Below, in pieces: positions 45,185 through 57,540 of a DNA stretch of 64,000 bases. Each line of letters starts with the position of its first letter. Position 1 is the stretch's first letter. The notes beneath the pieces are model-generated. The model saw nothing but the letters and a program-made list of their open reading frames with translations, did not search any database and was not told the DNA's origin. This DNA comes from Stomorhina lunata (taxonomy: Eukaryota; Arthropoda; Insecta; Diptera; Rhiniidae), in NCBI GenBank assembly GCA_933228675.1, contig OW121743.1, positions 61,083,639-61,147,638 of the forward strand. The letters are read 5' to 3'. A program made the position numbers and the translations under genes.

Positions 45185-45585
45185 GAAAATTTTGGATCGA
45201 AAATATCTAAAAAATATAAAAATCTAAAATTGTTTGATATAAGAATTTATTTCTGTTTTGAAAAATATTCCTAATATATACAAAAATATTCCCAGTGTTT
45301 ATAAAACTAAAAGTGTAGTGGCAACAATGTTTGCTTTAATATTTCTTTGTTCTCTCGAACTGTATATTTTGTTGCTATAAATTAGATTTTGATTTGTTGC
45401 TTGCCTTTTTTGTTTTTGTCTTTTCTTTAACGAAACGTTACCAACCAACGCTGTTTACATCCAAATTACATTTGAATGATTTTAAGACTCATTTTCACAA
45501 GTTTTACTAATGATCGTGGTATTTACGAATAATAAAAAAATTCTTCGGCTTCTGGTGGTATGGGTTGCCTACTCCTGGTGATAAA
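45185..45585 (-). repeat. Dispersed repeat family F, copy 1
   Basis: The reverse complement matches 47588-48480 and 60877-61225. Shared stretches include 'accaccagaagccga', 'gtgaaaatgagt-ttaaaat', 'caacaaatcaaaatc-aattta', 'gttcgagagaaca', 'caaacattgttgcc', 'aaaacagaaataaatt' and 'ttagatattttcgatcc'. In all three places it is joined to TTTCTATAGAAA minisatellite. No ORF. The class is unknown. Confidence 0.7.
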
Positions 45586-46201
45586 CCAGTAGCATTGAAT
45601 ATATATACTACATGTAATAAAAAATTCAAAACATAGAAGAAGAATAGCGACCTCTAAATATTGTAACTTTGAGCCAGTTTTAGCTATACACATATATTTT
45701 AGTTAATGAAACAAAATAAAGCTTGTAGAAAAAGTGTTGCACTATACTTTAACTTTTTCATATAAGCATGGGTCACTCAAATGCCTATCTTATAGGGCAA
45801 CAACTATCCAACTGCTGCATCTCACAACCTTAACTCATAATTTCTTTTACAAATTCTACAATATTACAAAAATCTAATTTGTGTAAGCATCTTAATAATT
45901 TCCTAAAACTTTGTAAAAGGGACCCATATGTTTAATTAGCAAAGTAATGAAAAAAAACTACAAAAATACACAATATTTAAACATTTTATTACGCAATTTC
46001 ATCATAAACCATCAAATGTCAAAACTTTGGCTGGAAGGGATGTCTCTTACACATCTATCAAACAGCTAAATATTAAATTGAAGTTTATGATCGTTAAAGT
46101 TTTTGTTCATTATTGAAAAAGAAAAGAAAGCTGTCCTCAAGAAGATAACAAACCCCTTTACTTTATTTTGAAAATCTAACATAAATTAATAAAATTATTC
46201 A
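45586..46201. other. No gene seen
   Basis: AT-rich DNA with no coding frame of note, RNA gene or repeat ends that I can support. Confidence 0.35.
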
Positions 46202-46998
46202 AAAACAAGTAAGAAAGTGCTATAGTAGGTCATGACCGACCATACGATACCCTTCACCACTAAGTTGAAAGGTATTCTTTTTCGTGTATAATGACAAATA
46301 TTTGCTAAATTTGACCATCATACAAACATTTTGTGAAAACTTATATATTTAAGCTGTTTCCGTCATTTGTACTTATATGAGAGCTAGGGTCAAATGTGGA
46401 CCGATTTTCACGAAACTTGGCAAGTTGATTGTGGTTTTTGCAAGAATTACGTATGGAAAAAATGAACTGAAATGAATGAATTCTTATTATCTTCAGATTT
46501 ACAAGCGTTTTAGTGATTTTTGTCTCATTTAGTGCGATTTTAGAGAAGAATTTGTATGGGAGCTATGGTCAAATGTGGACCGATTTTAGTTCACATAGGC
46601 AACATTTGCTTTAAATTTCATGAAAAAATATTGATATTTGTGACCAATATATCAATTCCGGGAAGGGATACCTAAGGGGGGTACCATAAATAATGGACTG
46701 ATTTTGACGAATTTCAATAGACATGGTCCCATTATCAAAAAATTAATCTGTGCCAAATTTCATCAAATACTCTTTCGAATTGCGACCTGTAGTTTGATTA
46801 CAAGGTTTACATGGGGGTCCAGCCGGCCGGCCAGCCGTCCAGCCAACCAGACGGACGGACATCGCAATCGAATAAGAAAGTGATTCTAAGCCTATTGGTA
46901 TACTAAAAGGTGGGTCTAAGACAAATATTTCTATGCGTTACATACATCAGCACAAACTTATAATACCCTTTCCACCTATGGCGGTGAAGGGTATAAAA
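46202..46998 (-). mobile_element. DINE-1/mini-me-like Helentron-derived element
   Basis: Inverse of the 8317-8996 element. It begins AAACAAGTAAGAAAGTGCTA. Inside are 'gaccgattttcacgaaact', 'aaatgtggaccgatttta' and a tract of GGCCGGCC/CCAGCC and GACGGACGGACATCG (about 46823-46865). It ends with CCTTTCCACCTATGGCGGTG then AAGGGTATAA, the terminal hairpin. Noncoding. Confidence 0.7.
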
Positions 46999-47587
46999 AA
47001 GAAACATGCAACATTTGCTACATAATGGTAGCTGCAGCAAGTAGCAGCAGCAGTGAGTGTCATTTAAACTTGAGCAAAACATTTCTCATTTGACAGCAAT
47101 TAGTTTATTAGTTTTTGGTTTTAATTCCTCTTTTTTGTTCAGTGTTTCAGTATTTTTGCAGAATTTCTTTAAAAATAAAGAAAATGTTATGATAAAGCTT
47201 AATACAATAGTTTAAACATACAAATTCTTTTGTACTTAAGAATATGGCTTGAAGTGTGAGTAATAGAGGTTTGCACTGAGATATTTAAAAGCACTTTCAT
47301 ATATTCAAAGTGTCACATAGTGATTTGAACCAAAAAAAAAAAAAAGTGGTAATAAATCTGTAACTGTAAGTCTGATTACATCAGTATGTATGAGAGAATT
47401 TTTAAGGAGGACCTAAGCTTTCTAAATTTTTAATTTTTGCACAGGGTGAATCATTTGGTGTCCAAGTAGACCACCTCAGCTCTTTTAATTATTATCCAAT
47501 ATGGTAGATTTTTTTGAATTTGGAATGAGCTTGAAGAAACAAATAAAAAACATATGTATTTTACTTCAATAACTTTTATGGGTTTTA
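46999..47587. repeat. Spacer with a dispersed repeat (family G) at its right end
   Basis: No gene seen in 46999-47440. From about 47460 to 47587, 'aatttggaatgagcttg-agaaac' and 'taacttttatgggttttaag' match 50255-50340 ('aatttggaatgaaacttgcagaaac', 'tatcttttatgggttgtaag'). There is therefore a second dispersed repeat family next to family F. Confidence 0.45.
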
Positions 47588-48480
47588 AGCAAGAGTAGGC
47601 AGCCCACACCACCAGTAGCCGATCAATATCGTAAATTACACGATCATTAATAAAACTCGTGAAAATGAGTATTAAAATTATTCAGATGGAATTTGGAATT
47701 TTTATCCGACCGAAAATGGAATACAACTCTCATGTATGGGCCGGTGCTTCAAAGTCTATTTTGGAGCTTCTCGACCGTGTACAAGAGAGGGCGAAGGTGC
47801 TTATCGGTGACAGTAGGGTAGCCAACTCTATTGCCTCATTGGAGCATCGTCGTAAAGTGGGTTGCGTTTCACTGTTCTATCGCTACTACAACGGCATGTG
47901 CTCAAACGAAATTAGGGATCTTGTTCCAGAAACCCGTACATTTCTTCGTAGCACACGCAACTCAACAAGGGCTCATCCCTTTGTAGTCGACGCACTATAG
48001 AGAAAACTCGTTTTTTAGCCGTACAGCACGAATGTGGAATAAACTTCCTGCATCAGTCTTCCCCTCAAATTATGATATCCAAAGGTTCAAATCGAATATA
48101 CACAAACACTACTCCCTCTATCCTCCTTCCCACAACCTTTTTTCCTAGTTCCATCACAATGCATATGCATACGTAGGGGTCATCCCCTGAGTGTTGGTCC
48201 AATACAAAAAAAAAAAAAAAAAAAAATCAAAATCCAATTTACAGCAACAAAATACATGGCTAGAGAGAATAATGAAATATAATCTTGAACATTGTTGCCA
48301 AGACACTATTATTTTTCTAATCATTGGTAATATTTTTCAAAACATTGGGAATATTTTTGTAAATACTGGAATATTTTTCAAAACAGAAATAAATTCTAAT
48401 ATTAAACAATTTTAGATTTTTATATATTTTTTAGATATTTTCAATCCAAACTTTTTTTTATAGAAACATTATTAATAAAA
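47588..48480 (+). repeat. Dispersed repeat family F, copy 2 (interrupted)
   Basis: The left part, 47588-47697, and the right part, 48228-48480, match copies at 45185-45585 (minus) and 60877-61225. Between them lies a retrotransposon fragment with a poly(A) tail. Compared with copy 1, about 75 bp of the family sequence is missing at the insertion point. The right part runs into TTTCTATAGAAA minisatellite. Confidence 0.7.
47698..48227 (+). pseudogene. 5'-truncated non-LTR retrotransposon, RT C-terminus with poly(A)
   Basis: The frame starting near 47698 encodes IRPKMEYNSHVWAGASKSI, then LLDRVQERAKVLIGDSRV, LEHRRKVGCVSLFYRYYNG and FLRSTRNSTRAHPFVVDAL, and stops at 48000. The continuation RTARMWNKLPASVFPSNYDI is in another frame, so there is a frameshift. 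The 3' end is 'gttggtccaatac' followed by about 22 A. It is the same family as 9199-9850 but better preserved. It is a dead-on-arrival LINE insertion in a family F repeat. The clade is unassigned. Confidence 0.85.
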
Positions 48481-49082
48481 ATATTTTTTTTTTAATTTTT
48501 CGACAAAATTAGATTTTATAGAAAATTATTCAATAAAAATAAAAAATATTTTTATATCAAATATTTTTATTCCAAATATTTTTCTATAGAAAAATTTTTG
48601 ATGAAAAAATAGAAAAATGTTTGATTAAAATTTTCCATAGAAAAATGTTTGAAAAACAAATTTTCCATAGAAAATGTTGTAAGAAAACTTTCTATAATAA
48701 AATTTTTGATAAAAAAAATTTCTATAGAAAAATTTTTGTAAGAAAATTTTCTATAGAAAAATTTTTGATAAAAAATTTTCTATACAAAAATTTTTGATAA
48801 ACAAATTTTCTATAGAAAATTTTTTGATAAAAAAATTTTCTATACAAAAATTTTTGATAAAAAAATTTTCTATACAAAAATTTTTGATAAACAAATTTTC
48901 TATAGAAAAATTTTTGATAAAAAAAAAAATTTTATAAAAAAATTTTCTATAGAAAAATTTTTAATAAAAAAATTTTTATCAAAAAAATGTTTATCAAAAA
49001 TTTTTCTAAAAATAACAAAATAAAAAAAAAAAATTTTTTATCAAAAAAATGTTTATCAAAAATTTTTCTAAAAATAACAAAA
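48480..49082. repeat. Minisatellite, CTATAGAAAAATTTTTGATA type
   Basis: Units of TTTTCTATAGAAAAATTTTT then GATAAAAAAA, about 30 bp, the reverse-complement form of the 43473-45060 array. The right end has a duplicated ~55-bp block ('atttttatcaaaaaaatg'). Confidence 0.9.
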
Positions 49083-49371
49083 TAGTCGGTATGTAAATAT
49101 TATTCAAAAAGAAGAGTATTCGCATTTAATCCCTGACTGTTCAGTCGATGATCTACGCTTTTACTTATGGTTTATGAACATAATTCTGAAAAGTTGTGTT
49201 TGTAAATATAGTAATAATGCGAGATTTTCGATCTATCTAAATTGGGGATAATCCTCCTGAAGAGATGGCTTAACCAACCATCGAAACGCGTCGAGGACTT
49301 TGGTTTCTCCGCAAACATTTTTTGGCTTTTTATCAATAAATTGGTCTGTTACATTAATAAATAAATGTCTT
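49083..49371 (+). mobile_element. Hammerhead retroelement fragment, copy C, with inverted 3' piece
   Basis: 49135-49371 matches the pre-ribozyme, ribozyme and part of the post-ribozyme segments of 62979-63245; the post segment is cut inside the ATGTAACAG hairpin arm. Immediately left, 49083-49133 is the reverse complement of 63214-63265 ('gggatcaaatgcaaatacac' region), i.e. the 3' portion in opposite orientation. This suggests rearrangement or a head-to-head insertion. Confidence 0.7.
49252..49297 (+). ncRNA. Hammerhead self-cleaving ribozyme motif, type I (copy C)
   Basis: Plus strand: TCCTC, CTGAAGA, GATGG-loop-CCATC, GAAA, CGCGTC, GAGGA. Core positions are intact. Predicted cleavage lies between 49292 and 49293. 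Confidence 0.85.
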
Positions 49372-49375
49372 TTTG

Positions 49376-49545
49376 AAAAAAATTTTTCTATAGAAAATTT
49401 TGTTACCAAAAATTTTTCTCTAGAAAAATTTTTTATCAAATTTTTCTCTAGAAAAATTTTTTATCAAAAAATTTTCTATAGAAAAACTTTTGATAAAAAA
49501 TTTTCTAAGATTTTGATAAAAAAAATTTCTTCGGAAAATTTTTTG
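49376..49545. repeat. Short minisatellite block
   Basis: A few units of CTCTAGAAAAATTTTTTATC and CTATAGAAAAACTTTTGATA type directly right of hammerhead copy C. Confidence 0.75.
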
Positions 49546-49697
49546 ATAAAAATATTTAAAAAAAATGGAGTAGAAAACTTTTTTCTTTTTAAAACGTTAG
49601 AGCTACACATTGAAAAAATACCTATTTTAGTTAAAAGTATTATAAAACGGCAACTCTGCCGACTACTTTTTTGTTCTGTTCTCTTTGCGGCGACCCG
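49544..49697 (+). repeat. Dispersed repeat, copy 2 (first copy 5966-6112)
   Basis: Shares 'gataaaaatatttaaaaaaa', 'gagtagaaaactttttt', 'ttgaaaaaatacct', 'cggcaactctgcc' and 'ttttttgttctgttctctt' with 5966-6112. Noncoding. Confidence 0.6.
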
Positions 49698-50484
49698 TGG
49701 TTTTAAGTTATTTCACTTCAAAAATAAAAAAAAAATAATATTTCTCTTTGACTTTTTTTAGTTTTTGACCCATTGTGTATTCGATATTAATTTTTTTTAT
49801 TAACAAAAGAAAGACCTAGTAAAGGTAAGTCAAGTATGCTAAATTCAATAGTGCCAACAGGTTTTTTTTATATAAGCTCTAGTTTTCGAGATATAGCGTT
49901 ATACAAAAATGGAGGAGGTTGCTCGATACATATTCGCGTAACTTTAAAACTGTTTTGTTTATTAAACTTAATAAAAAACCGAAATTCGGCAACAAATTTA
50001 TCCTTTATTAAAAAAAATTTTTGTTTGCTAAAAAAGTTATTTTTTTGGAAAAATCATAAAAATTGTCATTTTTAAAAATAATTAGATTAGATAATAAGAT
50101 TTATTTCCGAAGCGAGTGCTTGCACTAAAAAAATAATTTGTGTTTCTGAAACATAATTTTGTTGCCGGTTTTTGGTTTTTACTTAGTTCAAAGAGATGAC
50201 CAATTTTTGAGTTACACAAATATTTATGCGCAACCTCCTAAATTTGTTAATTTTTAACAATTTGGAATGAAACTTGCAGAAACGAGAAAAAAACATGCTT
50301 ATTTTGCTAGTATCTTTTATGGGTTGTAAGTTATTTCATTTTAGGAAATAAAACACTGAAATCCTTTAATGTTGAGAAATTTCTAAAGTAAAATATTTTT
50401 CGCTGATCGAAAAAAGTACTTTTTTTTCTCAAGAAATGGTCTGAATTTTTTATCTCTTACGAAGAAGTGTTTTTTATCAAAAGT
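49698..50484. other. No gene seen; contains a family G repeat piece
   Basis: The 79-codon frame at 49836-50075 has no domain. 50255-50340 matches 47460-47587. The remainder is AT-rich with no recognised feature. Confidence 0.4.
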
Positions 50485-50760
50485 TAATTTAGCAGAGGTC
50501 TTAAGTTCGATCTCTGGCCAGACCCACTTAAAAAAAATTAAAATTTTTCAAAAAGCGGTTCACCTCATAACCCAGCTAGCCACTGGTGATTGAGTATTTG
50601 GCTATATAAAACTTCTCTAACTAATGCGTTTGCCGTTCGGAGCCGGAGTTAAAACGTAGGTCCCTTTCAATGAGTCTAAAAAAGAATCGGATGCAGCTCA
50701 TTGTCTGAGAGAAGTACCCCTTGTTCTAATTGGAATGTTGTTTGGGATATATATATAATG
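50485..50760 (+). repeat. Possible SINE-like dispersed repeat
   Basis: More GC-rich than its neighbours. It contains AAGTTCGATCTCTGGCC (B-box-like), then 'gcggttcacctcataacc', 'gccgttcggagccgga', 'aaaacgtaggtccc' and 'cagctcattgtctgagagaa'. I recall similar wording in dispersed fly repeats, but no second copy lies in this window and no A box is clear. A decayed tRNA-related SINE is the best guess. Confidence 0.3.
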
Positions 50761-50994
50761 TTTTTTTATATATTCTTAGAAAATGGACTTGTAGATGATT
50801 CTAAACCAAAGCTCAAGTCACAATGTTTATGTTTTCCAACATATTACAAAAAGTCAAGCAGATTTTGCAACTTTCTGAAACGAAGTTGTATATTTCCATA
50901 CATTTTCTTTAGATTTCAAAAATAAAAATTAGAGCGAATTCATAAATGAATCCAGAAAATCGAATTTTATAAAAAATTCAAAATTTCTATACAC

Positions 50995-53900
50995 CAATAT
51001 TTTTCATTAGAAATGTCTTTCTATCGTCAACTTTTCTATGGAAATGTCTTCCTATCGTCAACTTTTCTATAGAAATGTCTTCCTGTCGTCAACTTTTCTA
51101 TAGAAATGTCTTCCTGTCGTCAACTTTTCTATAGAAATGTCTTCCTGTCGTCAACTTTTCTATAGAAATGTCTTCCTGTCGTAAACTTTTCTATAAAAAT
51201 GTCTTCCTATCGTCAACTTTTCTATAGAAATGTCTTCCTGTAGTCAACTTTTCTATAGAAATGTCTTCCTGTCCTCAACTTTTCTATAGAAATGTCTTCC
51301 TGTCGTCAACTTTTCTATAGAAATGTCTTCCAGTCCTCAACTTTTCTATAGAAATGTCTTCCTGTCGTCAACTTTTCTATAGAAATGTCTTCCTGTCGTC
51401 AACTTTTCTATAGAAATGTCTTCCTGTCGTCAACTTTTCTATAGAAATGTCTTCCTGTCGTCAACTTTTCTATAGAAATGTCTTCCTGTCGTCAACTTTT
51501 CTATAGAAATGTCTTCCTGTCGTCAACTTTTCTATAGAAATGTCTTCCTGTCGTCAACTTTTCTATATAAATGTCTTCCTGTCGTCAACTTTTCTATAGA
51601 AATGTCTTCCTGTCGTCAACTTTTCTATAGAAATGTCTTCCTGTCGTCAACTTTTCTATAGAAATGTCTTCCTGTCGTCAACTTTTCTATAGAAATGTCT
51701 TCCTGTCGTCAACTTTTCTATAGAAATGTCTTCCTGTCGTCAACTTTTCTATAGAAATGTCTTCCTGTCGTCAACTTTTCTATAGAAATGTCTTCCTGTC
51801 GTCAACTTTTCTATAGAAATGTCTTCCTGTCGTCAACTTTTCTATAGAAATGTCTTCCTGTCGTCAACTTTTCTATAGAAATGTCTTCCTGTCGTCAACT
51901 TTTCTATAGAAATGTCTTCCTGTCGTCAACTTTTCTATAGAAATGTCTTCCTGTCGTCAACTTTTCTATAGAAATGTCTTCCTGTCGTCAACTTTTCTAT
52001 AGAAATGTCTTCCTGTCGTCAACTTTTCTATAGAAATGTCTTCCTGTCGTCAACTTTTCTATAGAAATGTCTTCCTGTCGTCAACTTTTCTATAGAAATG
52101 TCTTCCTGTCGTCAACTTTTCTATAGAAATGTCTTCCTGTCGTCAACTTTTCTATAGAAATGTCTTCCTGTCGTCAACTTTTCTATAGAAATGTCTTCCT
52201 GTCGTCAACTTTTCTATAGAAATGTCTTCCTGTCGTCAACTTTTCTATAGAAATGTCTTCCTGTCGTCAACTTTTCTATAGAAATGTCTTCCTGTCGTCA
52301 ACTTTTCTATAGAAATGTCTTCCTGTCGTCAACTTTTCTATAGAAATGTCTTCCTGTCGTCAACTTTTCTATAGAAATGTCTTCCTGTCGTCAACTTTTC
52401 TATAGAAATGTCTTCCTGTCGTCAACTTTTCTATAGAAATGTCTTCCTGTCGTCAACATTTCTATAGAAATGTCTTCCTGTCGTCAACTTTTCTATAGAA
52501 ATGTCTTCCTGTCGTCAACTTTTCTATAGAAATGTCTTCCTGTCGTCAACTTTTCTATAGAAATGTCTTCCTGTCGTAAACTTTTCTATAGAACTGTCTT
52601 CCTGTCCTCAACTTTTCTATAGAAATGTCTTCCAGTCCTCAACTTTTCTATAGAAATGTCTTCCTGTCGTCAACTTTTCTATAGAAATGTCTTCCTGTCG
52701 TCAACTTTTCTATAGAAATGTCTTCCTGTCGTCAACTTTTCTATAGAAATGTCTTCCTGTCGTAAACTTTTCTATAGAACTGTCTTCCTGTCCTCAACTT
52801 TTCTATAGAAATGTCTTCCTGTCGTCAACTTTTCTATAGAAATGTCTTCCTGTCGTCAACTTTTCTATAGAAATGTCTTCCTGTCGTCAACTTTTCTATA
52901 GAAATGTCTTCCTGTCGTCAACTTTTCTATAGAAATGTCTTCCTGTCGTCAACTTTTCTATAGAAATGTCTTCCTGTCGTCAACTTTTCTATAGAAATGT
53001 CTTCCTGTCGTCAACTTTTCTATAGAAATGTCTTCCTGTCGTCAACTTTTCTATAGAAATGTCTTCCTGTCGTCAACTTTTCTATAGAAATGTCTTCCTG
53101 TCGTCAACTTTTCTATAGAAATGTCTTCCTGTCGTCAACTTTTCTATAGAAATGTCTTCCTGTCGTCAACTTTTCTATAGAAATGTCTTCCTGTCGTAAA
53201 CTTTTCTATAGAACTGTCTTCCTGTCCTCAACTTTTCTATAGAAATGTCTTCCTGTCCTCAACTTTTCTATAGAAATGTCTTCCTGTCGTCAACTTTTCT
53301 ATAGAAATGTCTTCCTGTCGTCAACTTTTCTATAGAAATGTCTTCCTGTCGTCAACTTTTCTATAGAAATGTCTTCCTGTCGTCAACTTTTCTATAGAAA
53401 TGTCTTCCTGTCGTCAACTTTTCTATAGAAATGTCTTCCTGTCGTCAACTTTTCTATAGAAATGTCTTCCTGTCGTCAACTTTTCTATAGAAATGCCTTC
53501 CTGTCGTCAACTTTTCTATAGAAATGTCTTCCTGTCGTCAACTTTTCTATATAAATGTCTTCCTGTCGTCAACTTTTCTATAGAAATGTCTTCCTGTCGT
53601 CAACTTTTCTATAGAAATGTCTTCCTGTCGTCAACTTTTCTATAGAAATGTCTTCCTGTCGTCAACTTTTCTATAGAAATGTCTTCCTGTCGTCAACTTT
53701 TCTATAGAAATGTCTTCCTGTCGTCAACTTTTCTATAGAAATGTCTTCCTGTCGTCAACTTTTCTATAGAAATGTCTTCCTGTCGTCAACTTTTCTATAG
53801 AAATGTCTTCCTGTCGTCAACTTTTCTATAGAAATGTCTTCCTGTCGTCAACTTTTCTATAGAAATGTCTTCCTGTCGTCAACTTTTCTATAGAAATGTC

Positions 53901-54415
53901 TTCCTGTCGTAAACTTTTCTATAGAACTGTCTTCCTGTCCTCAACTTTTCTATAGAAATGTCTTCCTGTCGTCAACTTTTCTATAGAAATGTCTTCCAGT
54001 CCTCAACTTTTCTATAGAAATGTCTTCCTGTCGTCAACTTTTCTATAGAAATGTCTTCCTATCGTCAACTTTTCTATAGAAATGTCTTCCTATCGTCAAC
54101 TTTTCTATAGAAATGTCTTCCTATCGTCAACTTTTCTATAGAAATGTCTTCCTATCGTCAACTTTTCTATAGAAATGTCTTCCTATCGTCAACTTTTCTA
54201 TAGAAATGTCTTCCTATCGTCAACTTTTCTATAGAAATGTCTTCCTATCGTCAAGTTTTCTATAGAAATGTCTTCCTATCGTCAGCTTTTCTATAGAAAT
54301 GTCTTCCTATCGTCAACTTTTCTATAGAAATGTCTTTCTGTCGTCAACTTTTCTATAGAAATGTCTTCCTATCGTCAACTTTTCTATAGAAATGTCTTCC
54401 TGTCGTCAATTTTTT
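50995..54415. repeat. 31-bp minisatellite array, GTCTTCCTGTCGTCAAC type
   Basis: About 110 units of GTCTTCCTGTCGTCAAC followed by TTTTCTATAGAAAT (31 bp), extremely homogeneous. TTTCTATAGAAA is a 12-bp palindrome. Edge units carry CCTATCG instead of CCTGTCG (about 54060-54400 and the first units). A marker pair of variants (GTAAAC, then GAACTG) recurs at 52576, 52762, 53196 and 53909. These spacings are 186, 434 and 713 bp, all exact multiples of 31. The array is GC-richer than the others. Confidence 0.98.
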
Positions 54416-55495
54416 TGTGAAAATGCCCTTTTTTTATATACACCAAAATTTTAAGTGTAAAAACGGGTCAATTAGGTTTCCGTTTTTTTAATTTTTTAAA
54501 TTGTGTTACATAAACAATAAAATAAACTTCATAACTGCAAAAAAAATATTTATGTACCTTGTACAGTTTTTTTTTTTAATTTAAAGTCAAATTTTGCAAA
54601 AATAATCTTTTTATTTTCTTTTGTAAAAAGAACTCAACTGAATCATTTGCAGCAGACCTCTTATCTTAAATATTTGCTGTTGTGCTGCAGTGGCACAACA
54701 CTTCTTTGCTGTTTGGTGAAAGTGTTATTTATGAATATTGCAACATTATGACAACGTATTGTATGATGAGGGTGTGCCATTCACTCATTCGTTCATTCAC
54801 TCATTCTTCATTTCTTTATTCATTCGTTTAAAACATTTACACATTTTTTTTTTATTTATAAAAATATTCTTTCCTTTTCATTTTTCTAGTCATTGTGGAA
54901 TTATGAAGAAGCACTCAGTGTTAAACTGTTTATGATTTATGAGTGTCATAATAAAAGGTGGGTTATTATATAGACGACAACGATATTGCTAAATGTTGCT
55001 GGTGCTTTTGTTGCTTTTAAATATTATTTTTATTTATGTTCTTGTTAAACGCATTGAACGTCTAGGAAAATGTATGACAAACAAAAATGAAAATAAAATT
55101 AATGAAAAGAAAAACGAAAAACACACACACATAACATTTGATTTGAATTAATTTTAATTGGCCAATACTTCCGCTTTAGCATTTTTATGGTTAATTAAAA
55201 TTCATTATGGAAAATATAAATGTTTATGACTTTAAGCTATAAAAGGGGTGAAAAACGTAATAATATTTATTGTTCTTATGGGGTTTTAGAGTTTATTTTG
55301 GAAAAATAATTTATAGCAGTTTGTTATACTTTTTTCACCATTAGAAAAAAATGAAAGTCCCATTACTAAAAGCACCATAGAGGTATATCAAAAACTTTAA
55401 ATTTGTTAAAATTTATTATCAAAAACAAAAAGTTTTCAAAATATCTGTATAAGAATCATTGGACAAGAAATATGTATATATCGAGATAATCACAA
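54416..55495. other. Spacer between related arrays; no gene seen
   Basis: AT-rich sequence with 'cattcactcattcgttcattc' simple repeat near 54780. The 65-codon frame at 54738-54935 covers this simple repeat and has no domain. Confidence 0.4.
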
Positions 55496-55496
55496 A

Positions 55497-57335
55497 TTCA
55501 ACTTCATATCGTCAACTTTTCTATAGAAAAGTCTTCCTATCGTCAACTTTTCTATAGAAAAGTCTTCCTATCGTCAACTTTTCTATAGAAAAGTCTTCCT
55601 ATCGTCAACTTTTCTATAGAAAAGTCTTCCTATCGTCAACTTTTTTATAGAAAAGTCTTCCTATCGTCAACTTTTCTATAGAAAAGTCTTCCTATCGTCA
55701 ACTTTTCTATAAAAAAGTCTTCCTATCGTCAACTTTTCTATGAAAAAGTCTTCCTATCGTCAACTTTTATATAGCAAAGTCTTCCTATCGTCAACTTTTC
55801 TATAGAAAAGTCTTCCTATCGTCAACTTTTCTATAGAAAAGTCTTCCTATCGTCAACTTTTCTATAGAAAAGTCTTCCTATCGTCAACTTTTCTATAAAA
55901 AGTCTTCCTATCGTCAACTTTTCTATAGAAGTGTCTTCCTATCCTCAACTTTTCTATAGAAAAGTCTTCCTATCGTCAACTTTTCTATAGAAAAGTCTTC
56001 CTATCGTCAACTTTTCTATAGAAAAGTCTTCCTATCGTCAACTTTTCTATAGAAAAGGCTTCCTATCGTCAACTTTTCTATAGAAAAGTCTTCCTATCGT
56101 CAACTTTTCTATAGAAAAGTCTTCCTATCGTCAACTTTTCTATAGAAAAGTCTTCCTATCGTCAACTTTTCTATAGAAAAGTCTTCCTATCGTCAACTTT
56201 TCTATAGAAAAGTCTTCCTATCGTCAACTTTTTTATAGAAAAGTCTTCCTATCGTCAACTTTTCGATAGAAAAGTCTTCCTTTCGTCAACTTTTCTATAG
56301 AAAAGTCTTCCTATCGTCAACTTTTCTATAGAAAAGTCTTCCCATCGTCAACTTTTCTATAGAAAAGTCTTCGTATCGTCAACTTTTCTATAGAAATGTC
56401 TTCCTATCTTCAACTTTTCTATAGAAATGTCTTCCTATCGTCAACTTTTCTATAGAAAAGTCTTCCTATCGTCAACTTTTCTATAGAAAAGTCTTCCTAT
56501 CGTCAACTTTTCTATAGAAGTGTCTTCCTATCCTCAACTTTTCTATAGAAATGTCTTCCTATCTTCAACTTTTCTACACAAATGTCTTGCTATCGTCAAC
56601 TTTTCTTTAGAAATGTCTTCCTATCGTCAACTTTTTTATAGAAATGTCTTTCTATCGTCAACTTTTCTATAGAAGTGTCTTCCTATCCTCAACTTTTCTA
56701 TAGAAATGTCTTCCTATCTTCAACTTTTCTATAGAAATGTCTTCCTATCGTCAACTTTTCTATAGAAATGTCTTCCTATCGTCAACTTTTCTATATAAGT
56801 GTCTTCCTATCGTCATTTTTTCTATAGAAATGTCTTCCTATCGTCAACTTTTCTATATAAGTGTCTTCCTATCGTCAACTTTTCTATATAAGTGTCTTCC
56901 TATCGTCAACTTTTCTATAGAAATGTCTTCCTATCCTCAACTTTTCTATAGAAATGTCTTCCTATCTTCAACTTTTCTATAGAAATGTCTTCCTATCGTC
57001 AACTTTTCTTTAGAAATGTCTTCCTATCGTCAACTTTTTTATAGAAATGTCTTCCTATCGTCAACTTTTCTATAGAAGTGTCTTCCTATCCTCAACTTTT
57101 CTATAGAAATGTCTTCCTATCTTCAACTTTTCTTTAGAAATGTCTTCTTATCGTCAACTTTTCTATAGAAATGTCTACCTATCATTAACTTTTCTATGGA
57201 AATGTCTTCCTATCGTCAACTTTTTTATTGAAATGTCTTCCTATCGTCAACTTTTCTATGGAAATGTCTTCCTATCGTCAACTTTTTTTATAGAAATGTC
57301 TTCTTATCATCAACTTTTCTTCCTATCGTCAATAT
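55497..57335. repeat. 31-bp minisatellite array, GTCTTCCTATCGTCAAC type
   Basis: About 59 units of GTCTTCCTATCGTCAAC then TTTTCTATAGAAAA. This is the sister array of 50995-54415 (CCTATCG and AAAA instead of CCTGTCG and AAAT). From about 56400 the units switch to GAAATG or AAGTG ends and become less uniform. Open frames over it (56737-56982, 57140-57358) are repeated 'SYRQLFYRNVFL' words and not genes. Confidence 0.97.
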
Positions 57336-57540
57336 TTCAAGAACTTATTTTACTTTAAATTTCCACTTATTTCATATGATTCTAATTCAACACTTTTTAA
57401 TACATGCTTTTCATAGTTTTTTTCAATGATTCTTTTCAGTTGTTGTCATGACAATACTTTTTCAATCATATATTTTATATGACGTGGTATTTGGTATTTC
57501 TAAAACAAAGCTTATAATATTTAAGCATCACTACTTAACT
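57336..57540. other. No gene seen
   Basis: Short AT-rich spacer with no supported feature. Confidence 0.3.

Noticed and set aside
50995..54415. CRISPR-like regular array
   Set aside because: Units are contiguous 31-mers with no unique spacers, and the context is eukaryotic repeat DNA.
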